DNA of 64,000 nucleotides from Phyto melanocephala. Its lineage: Eukaryota > Arthropoda > Insecta > Diptera > Rhinophoridae. Below are positions 46,250 through 57,545 of the stretch, in pieces (position 1 is the stretch's first letter; every line of letters starts with the position of its first letter). Both the position numbers and the translations under genes were made by a program. The notes under the pieces were generated by a model. The model did not search any database. It had not been told where the DNA came from and saw only the letters and a list, made by a program, of their open reading frames with translations. The stretch spans positions 137,586,533 to 137,650,532 of the forward strand of contig OW799233.1 in the NCBI GenBank assembly GCA_941918925.1, written 5' to 3'.

Positions 46250-47146
46250 TTCCCAATAGGGATGATTTCAATTTGAAATGACGTTTCGGCCATTTGTAAT
46301 ATGTCATGATATGCGATTTGTTTTTCATTGTATTTAGTAGTGTTTAGAATTTCATCAGGGGGAGATGTTCGCAAGATCAACGTTTACAAATTATTCAGTT
46401 TTATTATCAAAATAATCGTTCCCCAATTGCAATTTTTCGTGCGCTTTTGCCATTTTAAGGTTGTAATAATCGTCCAAGTGTGCTCTCTATCCGTTAAATT
46501 GTTGAAAATTTTGAGCTTACATTTTCTTTACATAATGCTCAAGAGCCAATAAGACAAAGAATCGCTCGAAGTAATGAAAATATTGCTGCCGTTCAGGCTA
46601 GTGTTGCTGAAGACGGCAATTTGTCGATTCCAAGACGTTCTCAAATATTGGGGCTGTCTCAAACCATAACCTGGCGGATTTTTAGAAATGATTTGTGTTT
46701 GCATACGTATAAAATTGTTATCATTCAAGAATTGAAGCCATTGGACCACCGTAAACGTTGTGAATTTGCTGATTTTGCCTTGGAACGAGAAAAAAGTTTG
46801 GAGATTTAATTATATCAAGAAATTGTGATATTGAATGGCCTCCAAGAAGTTATGATTTAACACTATTAGACTATTTCTTGTGTGGTTATTTGAAGTCATT
46901 GGTCTTTTGAAATAAAACCAGACTCCCTTCGCGCTTTACAAGTCAATGTTGAAGGTGCCATTCATGACACACGACTTGATTTAGTGGAAAAAGTGCTCGA
47001 AAATTGAGTTCATCGAATTCGTTCCTGCAGAAGAAGTCGTGGAGGCCAATTGAATGACGTCTTATTTAGAACTAAGTTGTATCGATTGTACTTCACATGA
47101 AATTAAAAACTTTTGAATTTTCTTAACAATAAGTGTGTTTCTTTTC
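46250..47146 (+). mobile_element. Mariner-type element, ends unclear
   Basis: From about CCCAATAGGGATGATTTC to TTTCTTTTCACCTTA. The stretch at 46,270-46,350 looks like the 5' untranslated leader of this mariner subgroup. No convincing inverted repeats, so limits are approximate. Confidence 0.5.
46369..47100 (+). pseudogene. Mariner-type transposase, DNA-binding region well kept, middle deleted
   Basis: One frame from 46,369 reads QRLQIIQFYYQNNRSPIAIF (first helix-turn-helix) and, past two TAA codons (46,456; 46,495), RSNENIAAVQASVAEDGNLS, IPRRSQILGLSQTITWRIF and QELKPLDHRKRCEFADFALE (second helix-turn-helix and linker), stopping at 46,807. In the next frame ISRNCDIEWPPRSYDLTLLD starts at once, holding the third catalytic Asp. 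So about 110 codons with the first two Asp are gone. The C-terminus (CRRSRGGQLNDVLFRT) lies in a further frame and ends at 47,100. Confidence 0.75.
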
Positions 47147-47381
47147 ACCTTATTTATGTCATACTGATATTATAAATTTAAAAAGACTGTGACTGAAATA
47201 AAATTTGAATATAAAACATACAAATTTAAAACATTTCAAACAAATTTGTTTAGTAAGGCTAAATTGCGTAGGTGGCAGTTAATATTATGAACCGTTTTTA
47301 ATAGAGTTCGTCATTGACCTAAATAAGAACTGTCAGGCGAATTTCGTTATATCATCTTGAAAATTTCCATCTCTTGTATGA

Positions 47382-47648
47382 TTCAAAAGTTTACATTTAT
47401 TGGTGGACATCATTAAATCGACTCATACAAAAATTTTGAGGAGACTTATATTCTTTAATGTGAATATAAGCCCAGTGTTTTTAGAGTGTTTTAAATATTT
47501 GGTTAAAAAAATACTTTCTATTCATTCCCCCTTCCCATTTACAATGATGCAGGATATACATAAAAAAACCCTTAAACAAATTTTGCCAGAAATTGCTATA
47601 GCCGCTTCTGCTTTATGCTTGTATGAAATATCAAAATCAATTCTTTAG
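47382..47648 (+). CDS. Unassigned 88-codon ORF (weak)
   Basis: After TGA at 47,379 and near a possible acceptor (CAAAAG, 47,384-47,389) a frame reads through LVDIIKSTHTKILRRLIFF, FPFTMMQDIHKKTLKQILPE and IAIAASALCLYEISKSIL to TAG. Composition is more protein-like than most frames here, yet there is no ATG near its start and no family I know. It may be chance. Confidence 0.18.
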   Translation, partial: FKSLHLLVDIIKSTHTKILRRLIFFNVNISPVFLECFKYLVKKILSIHSPFPFTMMQDIHKKTLKQILPEIAIAASALCLYEISKSIL

Positions 47649-48112
47649 TTTTCCTTCTTATGCGAATTATTTTCTTTGTTGCCATTGTTGATTTCAACAA
47701 TGAAAGAATATGAATTGTAATATATTTATAAAATATTTACGTATTTGTAGTACTCTGCTTTTGTGCATACAAATCAGTGGTAATGTCTGTGTGTCTGTGC
47801 GTGTGGGAGAAAGTAAAAAGAAACGGAAATACACTCATGTTAATTTTTCTTTCAAAATTACTTCCTTGCACGCCAACACTTGCAATAATTGTACATAAGT
47901 ATGTATGTATCGTCATATAATGTCAATAAAGCCCCAAATTACATTGAGCAAATTTTTCAGGAAAAGCAAAAACTCTATGGTATGGGAAATAAAACAAAAG
48001 TGATCAACATTTTTTCAGTTTAATCTTCATTTTCATATCCAATTTGTTTATTACTTGCAGAGATATGAAACTTACGCCTATAACGAATTGTTTTTTCTAA
48101 AATCGAAAATTT
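47649..48112. other. No gene seen
   Basis: AT-rich with a short GTGTGTCTGTGCGTGTG run near 47,790. Confidence 0.5.
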
Positions 48113-48835
48113 CGTACACGCAAAGAAAAACTATGGTTACGACATGATAACGACGGTCATATTATTTTTTTTTATAACAATATTTGGTTGTCAAAAACAA
48201 GTAATAGTTATTTTTGTTTAATTTTATCTTATATTTTGTCACGACAATCAAGCATTTGTTTGAATTGTATCATTTAACTTTTACTTTTCGTAAAAATTCG
48301 ACATGGTTGTTGTTTCAAAATAGTATGATTTAAGAAAATTAATGCGACAAAATAACATTATATTCAAAAGCATTAGAAAATACAAATGATCATTAAATAA
48401 TTGGTAAGACAACAGTATGATTACATAGCAATCAATCTATGATTTAATTTCAATTGTTCTTCTTCCAGCAGAATAAATTTTTTATTATTTTTAAAGTTTG
48501 AGAGTCAAAAAAATACACAACATTTTTGTAAAAATTGGAGAAAGCTAAAAATAAACCAGAAAATTAAAAAAAAAAATATGCAATAAAAATGGTAAGTACA
48601 ATCAATATATTTATGTATTTAACAACAGCAAAAGACAATCAGTTGACGTAGAAAATAGCAAAGATTGTCGATTTCAATTGTAGTCATACATATAATTATT
48701 GCTTGATATTTAAATTAAACATAATAATGATAACTGGTAAACATTATATGTTTTAATCACAATCATGCAAGTCAACCATAGTATGTTGCTCTTTGATTAT
48801 AACTACCACAACAATGTTTTTTCTTTGCATGTACG
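48113..48835. mobile_element. 0.72-kb MITE-like element
   Basis: Ends CGTACACGCAAAGAAAAA (left) and CGTACATGCAAAGAAAAA (right, inverted). ACTATGGTTACGAC and CAACCATAGTATG inside suggest a second inner inverted repeat. No coding sequence. A/T-rich and without a clear target duplication. Confidence 0.55.
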
Positions 48836-49102
48836 TCAGTTAAAAAAAAATGAGTTTGATAATCTTAAGGAAAAGTTTCCTTATTTTCTTTAATAGTTAA
48901 ATGAAATATATAGTTTTTACTTAAATTTTATTTAATTTTTACTAAAAAGCATAAAAGGTAGTCATCAAACAAAAACTAAATAAAAGGAATTTTAAGTTAT
49001 AAAAAGATAATTTTATAAACACGCATGTAAAGTATACTAGGACTAGTTTAATTACCACCCAAAAATATGTAGAAAACACGGTCAATTTAAAATTGCAATA
49101 TC

Positions 49103-49835
49103 CTACACCGAAAAAAAATAAATTTCTGATTAAATAAAGAAATTTACAGAACCAAATATGAAATTTGTTTGAATGAGGACCTATCACTAAATTTGTAAAT
49201 TCAAACAAAGAAAAAAACTAATTTTTTTCCAATACAGTTTTATGTTTGAATCTGTAAAACTTTTTATTAAAATATTTAAGACTTTTAAACAAATTATTAA
49301 CAGAAACAAATAAAAAGTTTTTTGAAACAATTTCCGATTTTCAAACAAATTGTTAACAGAAAGAAATAAAAAGTTTATTGAAAAAATTCACAAACATTTT
49401 TTAGTTCAAGAATATTTGAAAAAAACTATTTATTAAATTCAGGCAAAAATTTCAGAGAATGAATCAATAACAAGCTAGTTAAAATCTCAAAGAAATATTT
49501 AATCAAAGAGAATTATTTAATTAATAAAAGTAGATTATGACACACCAGACAAGAAAAAAGCTTCTTCAAAGTGTTGTATCAAACTAAAATATTTAAGTCT
49601 ACAGTATCTTTAACGAAATAAGAATTATAAAATTAATTATAGAAATAACAAACAATGAAAACGCACACTAACTGCAAATAAAAAAAACTTAATTTGTTGT
49701 TTTAGCATATGTGTTAAACTAAGGAAATAATCAAACAAAAAATTATTTGAAACAATTAAAATATTAATGGAAATTGAAATTAAATTTAGGCAAACGTTTG
49801 TTTAAAAATATTTTATTTATAATTTTTTCTGTGTA
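49103..49835. mobile_element. 0.73-kb MITE-like element with inner duplication
   Basis: Ends CTACACCGAAAAAA (left) and CTACACAGAAAAAA (right, inverted). Inside, a segment of about 60 bp (ACAAATTATTAACAGAAACA and AATAAAAAGTTT) occurs twice in tandem at 49,280-49,390. No transposase. Confidence 0.55.
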
Positions 49836-51329
49836 GTGTTGGACCATATAACCCAGCTTTGCATTACATAGAAGTAGTCTTAAAACTAATATTTGTCCCT
49901 ACTCAATAAAGTATCTAAATTATACAGTTATTGACAACACTAATACAAACGATAAAACACGAAAATTTGTCGCTTACCTACAAACGCTTGTTTAAAAATG
50001 ACATGATCCATTTCTACATTACATATGAAAATGTTTTAACTAGTCCATTTCAGCTGCAATGGACGACATAGTCCAATATTATCTGCATTAACATGTGGTA
50101 AATTAGTATAAAAATCATAGCAATCTTTTGGTATGAATACCTTGAGATAATTTAGATGTTTCAACCTATTTAAAAAAAAAATTTGGTTATGTATTTTTTT
50201 TATCGAAAAAAAGGACATGTTTGTCTTAAGAATTTCTGGGCTTGCGCTAAGGGTTTTTAATATTTTGTTGATAAGAACGTTTTTTTTCTATTGTAGGAAT
50301 GTAAAATTAAGCTGCAACATGTAATTTGATACGGTGCATTATAATTAATGAAAAATCGATTTTGATTTTTTGTAATTTGGGGATTCTTTGAAAACATATG
50401 ACGATATGCATGCAGTAAATATATATATAACTTTTTGTTAACATTATTTCGCTTTGAGCTACAAATGTACTTTTACATTTTTTTTATATAAGTAGAGAAT
50501 TTAGTAAAAAATTTTAAAAATAGAAAACGTTTTTAAAATGATTCACTAATACATATGTAAACAAAAATTTTTTAAATTTAGAAAAATTTAAAAAAAAAAC
50601 AAAGAAAAATTAAGGAAAATATTTTGTAATAAAATAACTTAAATAAATATTTTACTCAAAAATTAATACAAAATTCTTAGACTTAAAAATTTTGGAACAA
50701 CATTCAACCTTAAAATCAGGGACCGAAAATAACAGTTATTTTTAAAATTTAAAATCAAAAAGTCAGGTGGATATAATTTGTCTATCAGATATTTGAATAC
50801 AGCATATTGATGCTGTTATGCTAAGGAATAATAAACTTAAAAGTCTTTAATTTTTTTGACTTTTATCAAAAAGTCACTTTATAATAATTATTTTTTGACC
50901 AATTTTTTTCGGTCAAAAATAAAAGTTAAAATTTAAGTTTTATTTTTTAAGTCAAAAATAAAAGTTACAATCGTTCTGCAGAAAACTCTAAGTAAAAAAT
51001 GTTATTCTCCGGAAAAAATTTTGTTCAGAACATATGGGTGAATTCACAAAAAATGTGAAAAATATTAAACCAGTAGAGTTACTTAATAGACATTCTTATA
51101 AGCGATTTTTTTTAATATGTACAGCTTTTTCATATTCACAACAAAGAGGCAAATGTTTCTCTATATGCAAGTTTTTCTTTAATCCACTATCAAAACATTC
51201 AAAATAATCTATAATATTTTGCTTAAGTTTTAATGTTTTTAATTTTTTTTTTTTGATTCTGCGTTCTTTTATTCGAACGTTGTTCTATTTCAGTTTTGAC
51301 ATATTCCTCAATATTTTTATCGTAAATCA
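49836..51329. other. No gene seen
   Basis: Very AT-rich. TCCATTTCAGCTGCAATGGA at 50,043-50,062 is an imperfect palindrome. Repeated GGTCAAAAATAAAAGTT-like words near 50,910-50,965. Confidence 0.45.
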
Positions 51330-52183
51330 AGTACATATGGACATTTCCATGAATATGTCAACCACGACTGTAAAAATAAAAATATAAGTTTATTGATAAA
51401 AAACACTCAAATTTTACTATGCGCAGGTATTAACAGCTTATTAAATTATTTTAAGAGCAAAAATAAGAATTTAATCTGATTATCTCTTTGACTCATTTTA
51501 AAGAATTGCAATCAACTTTTTTTAGCGACTAAATTGTAAAAATAAATTGTAATTGTAAATATTCCTGAAAAATTAGGAAACGATAACAATTAACAAGATA
51601 CATAAGAAAAAAGAAAATATAGAGTCCAATTAGCGGTATTTTTTTGATTACCCTTGGATGTAATTTTAATGTCATGTACGTCGTGCAAAAGCAGTATTTG
51701 TCTCCGTCATTCGTATTTGAACAGTCGCCAGAGCACCTAATTTAGAATTTAACTTCTTTCTTAACATAATATAATTACCTAAGAATACAATTAGAGAAAA
51801 ATCTGTCACGAACGATATTAAATTGAATTTATTACAAAATCATTTAAAGATTGTTTTCAATTAAATATGATGGATTTTAAATGAAAAAAATATTTGATTT
51901 AGTGTAAGAAATTAAAAAAAAACCTCCCAAAATTCGCTGATTTTTTCATATTTCCTTATATACCTCAAAATCACTTCTGTTTTATGTCACGTACGATATA
52001 TTCTTATTTTTCTGTATACTATAGATAACAATGTTTCAAATATAATTAATTTTTTTTTAAAGTACCCTTTGAATGGAACATAAAGATCTAATTTTGTTTC
52101 AGTTGCTCTTACTTTTGCAAAAATTACTCCACTTTATATGAGTACAAATGTCACATACGATGACATGGAAATGCCCATATGTA
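51330..52183. mobile_element. 0.85-kb inverted-repeat element
   Basis: Ends TACATATGGACATTTCCATG (left) and TACATATGGGCATTTCCATG (right, inverted). Variants of GTCACGTACGATA recur at about 51,672, 51,806, 51,987 and 52,151. Recurrent short words of this sort often are transposase-binding sites. No coding frame. No target duplication seen. Confidence 0.5.
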
Positions 52184-53567
52184 TTTTATAATGAAAGAGT
52201 AATATACACACACTATTTGAAATTTAATGAAATTGGTTCTAAACCATTTTTTTATGTTTACGCAGCTCTATAGTGATAATTTAAACTCCCGTTTAAGAGT
52301 TTGTTTTACTAATGGTTTAAAATTTGGTGTTACCAGTTTATTGGATTTATTTTCAAAATGAGGATTGTTTTTCCTAATTTTGTGGGACCAGCAATGCGGT
52401 CCGTATTTATCTATTAAATAATTAAACAAACATAAAACATAAAAGTGAAAAATAAATGCTTCATTATTTTTCACTTTTATGTTCTTTTAACTCCACTTAA
52501 AGCTTCTTTCATTTTGAATACATTTTTTTTAAAACGAAATTTTGCTTTATGACATGCCTGATAAATACATTAATTTATCAATATAATTCTACATGTTTAT
52601 AAGTGAAGAGTTTATGGTAAAGTTCCCATATACATAAGTATATACCTAAATAGACATGTAAACAGTTTATAATTTCCTTAATTTTTCTTACTTTACGGGG
52701 TTAAAAACGTTATCAGTACTTTCGAGAAAAAACAACAACTTTTTATTAAGAGCTTGAAATTCTCGTTTATATTGACTGATTGCAGCTAAAACAGTAACAT
52801 AAACAAATGTTTATTTTTATACATTCCTTAACAAAAATAGTAATAATAGACCTATTAAAGAAAAGAGAAACAAATAAATCGTTAAAACAAATAGAAAACA
52901 AATGGAAACAAATGGCAACGGAAAATGAACAAACAGATGAGTCATACAACAATACTACACATTTATACGAACATACATATATATGTACGTACTAGCAATC
53001 AAGGTACAGACATGCATACACACATATTAAATCCCTTAAAAGTTCCATACAATTCAAAATCAAAATTAAATATAAATCAAATAAAAAAAGAAAAAGGGAA
53101 GGAAGATCAAAATGAAAATAAAAAAATAAAAATAGTTTTAGAAGAATTTTTTCTGAACTGCCTGCCAGTTTACAGAAAACAGTAACGCATTTAAACTAAA
53201 TATACTAGACCGAAAATAATGAAATTAACCAAACTTTAAACTATATAACGATATTAAGGTCAGCAATAGCATTTACCAGATGCGATTCTATACCAATAGT
53301 TTTAAGAATATTTGAAAATTTGCTACTTTTAAACTAACTAACTAACTAACTTTTAAAATAACTTAGATGTAATAGAATTATGCATTAACGAAATGTGTAT
53401 TTGTTAAGCAAATTAGCAAACTAATTTTAAAGAATTTCAAATTTTCACAACTTTTAAAACAATAGTGCTAAAGGGTGAAATCGCAAGAATCTCAATACAC
53501 GTTTTGCCTCTTAACATTTTTTTGGAAGCAATATTTAATTTTTTTTATCTAGTTATCATTGGAAAAT
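52184..53567. other. No gene seen
   Basis: AT-rich. An (AACT)n run at 53,333-53,354. Lysine- and asparagine-rich frames around 52,800-53,190 look accidental. Confidence 0.5.
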
Positions 53568-54290
53568 ATGTCAGTTATAATGAGTGACGAAAAAAATTGT
53601 ACGTGCAAAAATTTTTACAAATTTTCAAAAAAAAAATTGTTACGAAAAATTGGCCAAGCATTTAAGTTTGCCTTCAAATTGTTTCCAATGTTATTATATA
53701 GAATTAGCAGAATTTGATCAATGATATTAAACCTGGTTTGGGATTAAAAAAAAGGTGATATTAGGAGGGCCAGGAAAACTAAAAGCATATTAAAAAGAGC
53801 TCTAAACAAATCTGAACAGTAAACCAGTTAGCTCAGTGCTTTTACTATTTGGTGCTTAAAGTTGGCTTTAGCTTTAACAAGCTTAAAAAAAGTCCAAAAA
53901 GTTCCAGACAGGAATGCTGCATAAAATTGAGAAGACTTTTTGTCTTGTCTTGCACGAAAATTAGAATAATTTTTAATGAAATTCTAATGTTGTATTAGGG
54001 ACGACGCAACGTTTGTACTAGCAGATTTTTTGCAGATACCGCGTCAACATTTTTATCTTGCTAATGCTTAAGGAAATGCCAAAGATAAGCTAAGCGCCCA
54101 AAAGCAGAAAAAAATTATTTAAAATGTCTTGGTATACCTTTATGCAGGCAAAAGTTATTTTTTCAGTGAGCTCTATAAATACATTAAATAATGTTTGTAA
54201 AATAGGCTTCTGACGTTCATAAGAGTAGCACATTTTTGGCCCGATATGGTAACATGTCAACATGGTAAGAAAGCTTTGGAGTGGTACTAA
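53568..54290 (+). pseudogene. Tc1-like transposase relic
   Basis: ATG at 53,568 begins MSVIMSDEKNCTCKNFYKF and then KKLLRKIGQAFKFAFKLFP (helix-turn-helix region). Next comes a linker shared base by base with the copy at 28.2 kb. Then RDDATFVLADFLQIPRQHFY (first catalytic block) and, near the end, FIRVAHFWPDMVTCQHGKKA followed by LEWY (second block, Asp kept). It stops there, so the third block is missing. Many stops and shifts. The left end may be near AGGGTGAAATCGCAAG (53,472). Confidence 0.7.
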
Positions 54291-54640
54291 AACAATTATA
54301 ATTAATAATTATAATGCTTGGCAATAAAGTAAATTAGAAATATAATATTATGTCATAAAAAAAAAATTTGAAATTATGAAAAAATTATGACATTATGACA
54401 ATACCATATAATATCATACCTTATGAACCCACACATTATTTTTTTAATATTTCTATTGCTCTTATAAGTTATTTGTTTGGTACGTGTCATAATACTCAAT
54501 TAAAAATCAAACCTTTTCTACTCTTCGCCTTATTGCGAACATTTTGCGGATAATTTGCATAGTGAGAATGTTTTATTTATTTATTGAGCTTGACTGACTG
54601 CAGCTTTCTTACTTGCTTTCATTTGTGTTGTGCTTATAAG
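54291..54640. other. No gene seen
   Basis: AT-rich, ending in the splice-acceptor-like stretch listed with the next entry. Confidence 0.45.
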
Positions 54641-54859
54641 GAGGAATACAACAATCTTAATAAAGCACTACATGCTGTCCAGCTTTATAACTTAATGTTT
54701 AAAGAAAACTATATTAAGACTTCAACCAAATATACTACTCGAGTAGAATACAAAAATCCTCACAAATTATTTGAATACAGCGCAAGAGAGTTAGATAAAG
54801 AAATCAAAATTAATTACAATGATAACGTTTGGCAAATCCATCACTTAAATGGATTTTGA
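54641..54859 (+). CDS. Candidate terminal exon of an unknown gene
   Basis: A pyrimidine-rich tract and AG (CATTTGTGTTGTGCTTATAAG) precede a frame of 72 codons ending in TGA: EEYNNLNKALHAVQLYNLMF, then KENYIKTSTKYTTRVEYKN, PHKLFEYSARELDKEIKIN and YNDNVWQIHHLNGF. It uses varied codons and a mixed residue set. AATAAA at 54,867 could be the poly(A) signal. No family recognised and no upstream exon found. The Tc1-like relic lies just upstream. Confidence 0.35.
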   Translation, partial: EEYNNLNKALHAVQLYNLMFKENYIKTSTKYTTRVEYKNPHKLFEYSARELDKEIKINYNDNVWQIHHLNGF

Positions 54860-54915
54860 AATTGAAATAAATTTGCTTTCTTAAAGCAACAAAAAAGATA
54901 TTTAAATTAAAATTT

Positions 54916-55203
54916 ATGCTGGTCGACAAGACTTCATTAAGCTGCAAAATATATTTTCTTGTAGCCTTTTTTTCGACTTTATCTATTTGTTTGTCAACCA
55001 CTTCTTACCAAGAACATTTAGTTGAGTTGGCAAAGTTTCAAAAAGATGTTGCAGTTTCATATCAACTATCAACTATTGATTTTATTGTTAAGATTTTTGC
55101 ACAGCAAAAGATTTGTAATGACAATGTGGGAATTAGAAAACAAGGAGCACTTAGACAAAAAAAAATCCCACAAAAAATTAAAAAAAATTTAAGAAAATTC
55201 TGA
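54916..55203 (+). CDS. Candidate small secreted protein
   Basis: An ATG-started frame of 95 codons. Residues 1-30 look like a signal peptide: MLVDKTSLSCK, then a hydrophobic IYFLVAFFSTLSICLSTT. The mature part has EHLVELAKFQKDVAVSYQLS and a strongly basic tail (RKQGALRQKKIPQKIKKNLR, then KF). It begins only 57 bp after the stop of the preceding candidate exon, which leaves little room for a promoter, so the two cannot both be simple genes. Function unknown. Confidence 0.3.
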   Translation: MLVDKTSLSCKIYFLVAFFSTLSICLSTTSYQEHLVELAKFQKDVAVSYQLSTIDFIVKIFAQQKICNDNVGIRKQGALRQKKIPQKIKKNLRKF

Positions 55204-55599
55204 TTAAGAACAAATATTTAATTACAGCCTAATTTATCACAGTTAATGTCCTAGCTAAAGAAGGATTGCAGAAGAATAGACTATAAATACAAAAATATGT
55301 TTACAAATTTTATTTTTATATGCCAAAAACTTATCCACTTCCTATGCCCCAACTTTGTAACTTAATAGCCTCAATTCTTGCATTGTATTTATTAGAAGAT
55401 ATCGTTTAATATTATCCGCCAACATTTGTTACATATGCAATAATAGTTCTTATAATATTTTATTCGTATAAGGACAATAATTTGTCGTAAAAAAAGCAAA
55501 CGAGACAATTTTTAAAACCAGGGTCAACATTGTTGTAAAAATTCGAGCACTACAGTCACAAATTTTGATATATGTTAGATATGAGCCCATCATTGCGCT
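55204..55599. other. No gene seen
   Basis: AT-rich spacer. Confidence 0.5.
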
Positions 55600-55748
55600 G
55601 GGAACGGGTGTCATTTAAGCGACATTATTTTACATTGTTAGTGCAAAAAATTATCGTTTTATATTTTAAATTCTGAAAAATAAAACCAATATTTAAACGA
55701 TTATGTTATAAAATTTGTAAACCCCATGGTGATTTTTGCTCCATCCTG
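55600..55748 (+). mobile_element. Right end of a mariner-type element
   Basis: ACCCCATGGTGATTTTTGCT followed by CCATCCTGTA matches the right terminal repeat of the element at 42.2-43.8 kb (GCCCCATGGTGATTTTTGGC, then CCACCC), and the AAATTTGTAA before it also agrees. Only this end is visible. The left limit is a guess. Confidence 0.5.
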
Positions 55749-55764
55749 TATCTATCTACAGAAC

Positions 55765-56558
55765 AAACAAGTAAAAATGCTATATTCGGCCGTGTTGAAT
55801 CTGATAATACCCTTCACCATTATGTACAAAGGCATAATCTCACATCGTTATTTCCTACGCCATCCTCGATTTTGATTTTTTTCGTAGTTATCTGTATTCT
55901 ACTAGTCAAGACCTTTAACTTGATACCCATATTGATGGGGTTGAAGAAGTTACATTTTAATATACCAGATTTGACACATATATAAATTTATTGTCTGCTT
56001 ATATTGCGCTAGTCAAGTCCTTTCAGATGATAACAATATTGACTCTCTCGGTTGTCTAAAAGCTGGAAAAAAATTGATTTTCGTTTGTAAATTTTTGGAA
56101 TATATATTTTTCAAAAAACTTTTTTGCCTATAACTTTAACGATTAGAGCCTGCTTTATCCAAAATTTTTCTCGAATATCTCTAGAGGCATATTATATCTA
56201 CAAATAGTAGCAAAGGTACCTATAACTTATTCTATGGCTAAAAAATTTTGGTGGTAAAATATGGGGGAAAAACAGAGGCAGTGCTGTTTATTTGCTCATA
56301 TCTCAGAAAGTTATGGGGCGATTGTGCTGAATTTCAATAGCGATTAATTCCTGGATATTTCCAAAAGATTGATGCCATACGCAGATCTGAGGAACATATG
56401 GTTGCTTCTAAAAGTTGATTTCAACCAACACACTCCTGTATTCATAAGCTTTCAGAAAATATATACTTAATGGGGTCGGAAATGAAAATTGTAGAAATTA
56501 CAAATGGAATGACAAAGCTATATATACCCTTGTGCACCACAGGTAAAGGGAATAATAA
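55765..56558 (+). repeat. Family-T repeat, long diverged copy
   Basis: ACAAGTAAAAATGCTATATT, hairpin TTCGGCCGTGTTGAA, ATACCCTTCACCA at the start; GGGGTCGGAAATGAAAATTG, ATACCCTTGTGCACC and AAAGGGAATAATAAAG at the end. The middle shares the CTCTAGAGGCATATTATATC block with 34.0 and 16.1 kb. Confidence 0.65.
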
Positions 56559-57158
56559 AGTAAAAGGTGTGGTCGTATAAACCATTTATGTGCATTTTTA
56601 ATGAACTTGGATAAAGTTTAATTCGTATTTTGTTTTAAATAAAAGTTTGACCTAAAATAAGGTTTTAATTTAAAGTAGACATACTGTTACGTTTATACAT
56701 TTTGTAAACGTTCGTTTATTTCTTTTAAATTGGGATTCTATTAATGCAAACAATTATCAATAGTCTAGAAATTCACGTTATAAAGGTTATATTTATTTAT
56801 TTAAATATTACAATGGCTTATTTGATATTTCACTTTTTTTAACCTTTTCAACCTGATGTTTACTTATGTGTGTCTTATGCTGCGTAAAGGCTCGTTGCAA
56901 TCGTTGCAAAGTTGCAATTAGAGCATTTTGTGGCGTTCTGTGACTTTTTGTGAAACATTCATAAACTCAACTAATTTTGCGACTTTTTAATTCTGTTGCG
57001 ACTTGTTCCTCTTTTTTGTATTTAAGTTACAAAAAAAAAATGTTGTTTAAACACATTGCAAACTTCATTACTCATAAATTCTTTTTACAAAAAATCGTCA
57101 AAATAACGAACAGCAATCTCGTCTGGCATACTTTCCTTAAATTAAAAAAAATCTTCAA
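56559..57158. other. No gene seen
   Basis: AT-rich. GCAATCGTTGCAAAGTTGCA near 56,897 is a local repeat of TTGCAA words. Confidence 0.45.
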
Positions 57159-57365
57159 AGCCTGTAGTACACGAAATGTAAAAAGCCACATACGCATGTG
57201 GCTGTGACGTAATTTTGACGTCATCATAAAGCATAAATGTATCAAAACCGTACCGCATGGAGCCACTACGACTATTTTAAAAAAGTGCATCCAAAGTGCT
57301 GAACATTTTAATGACGTCAGACTCACATGTGCATGTGGCTTTTTACATTTCGTGTACTATAGGCT
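57159..57365. mobile_element. 207-bp MITE with palindromic ends
   Basis: TIR of about 50 bp: AAGCCTGTAGTACACGAAAT (left) and AAGCCTATAGTACACGAAAT (right, inverted), both going on GTAAAAAGCCACAT. Each arm holds its own small palindrome (CCACATACGCATGTGG on the left). TGACGTAA and TGACGTCA words lie inside. No coding sequence. Confidence 0.75.
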
Positions 57366-57384
57366 TAACACTATTGTTAATGTA

Positions 57385-57545
57385 AAACAGTACGTTAACT
57401 TACTGCAGTACAATGTTTTTTTCAGTAAAACTTACTGAAATTATTTCAGTTTCAGTCAGTATCAGTAAAAATTTACTGGTGGTCCAGTAAATTAAATTTA
57501 AGCAGCAGTAAATATTTTACTGCAATATTTTTTACTGCAGTATGC
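57385..57545. repeat. Cluster of CAGTA/TACTG words
   Basis: Roughly fifteen CAGTA or TACTG words within 160 bp, with TTACTGCAGTA near both ends in an arrangement that can fold back. Could be cryptic simple sequence or a small foldback element. Confidence 0.5.

Noticed and set aside
52807..53185. Lysine- and asparagine-rich overlap of two ORFs
   Set aside because: A-rich low-complexity origin and two overlapping frames equally open, as expected by chance.
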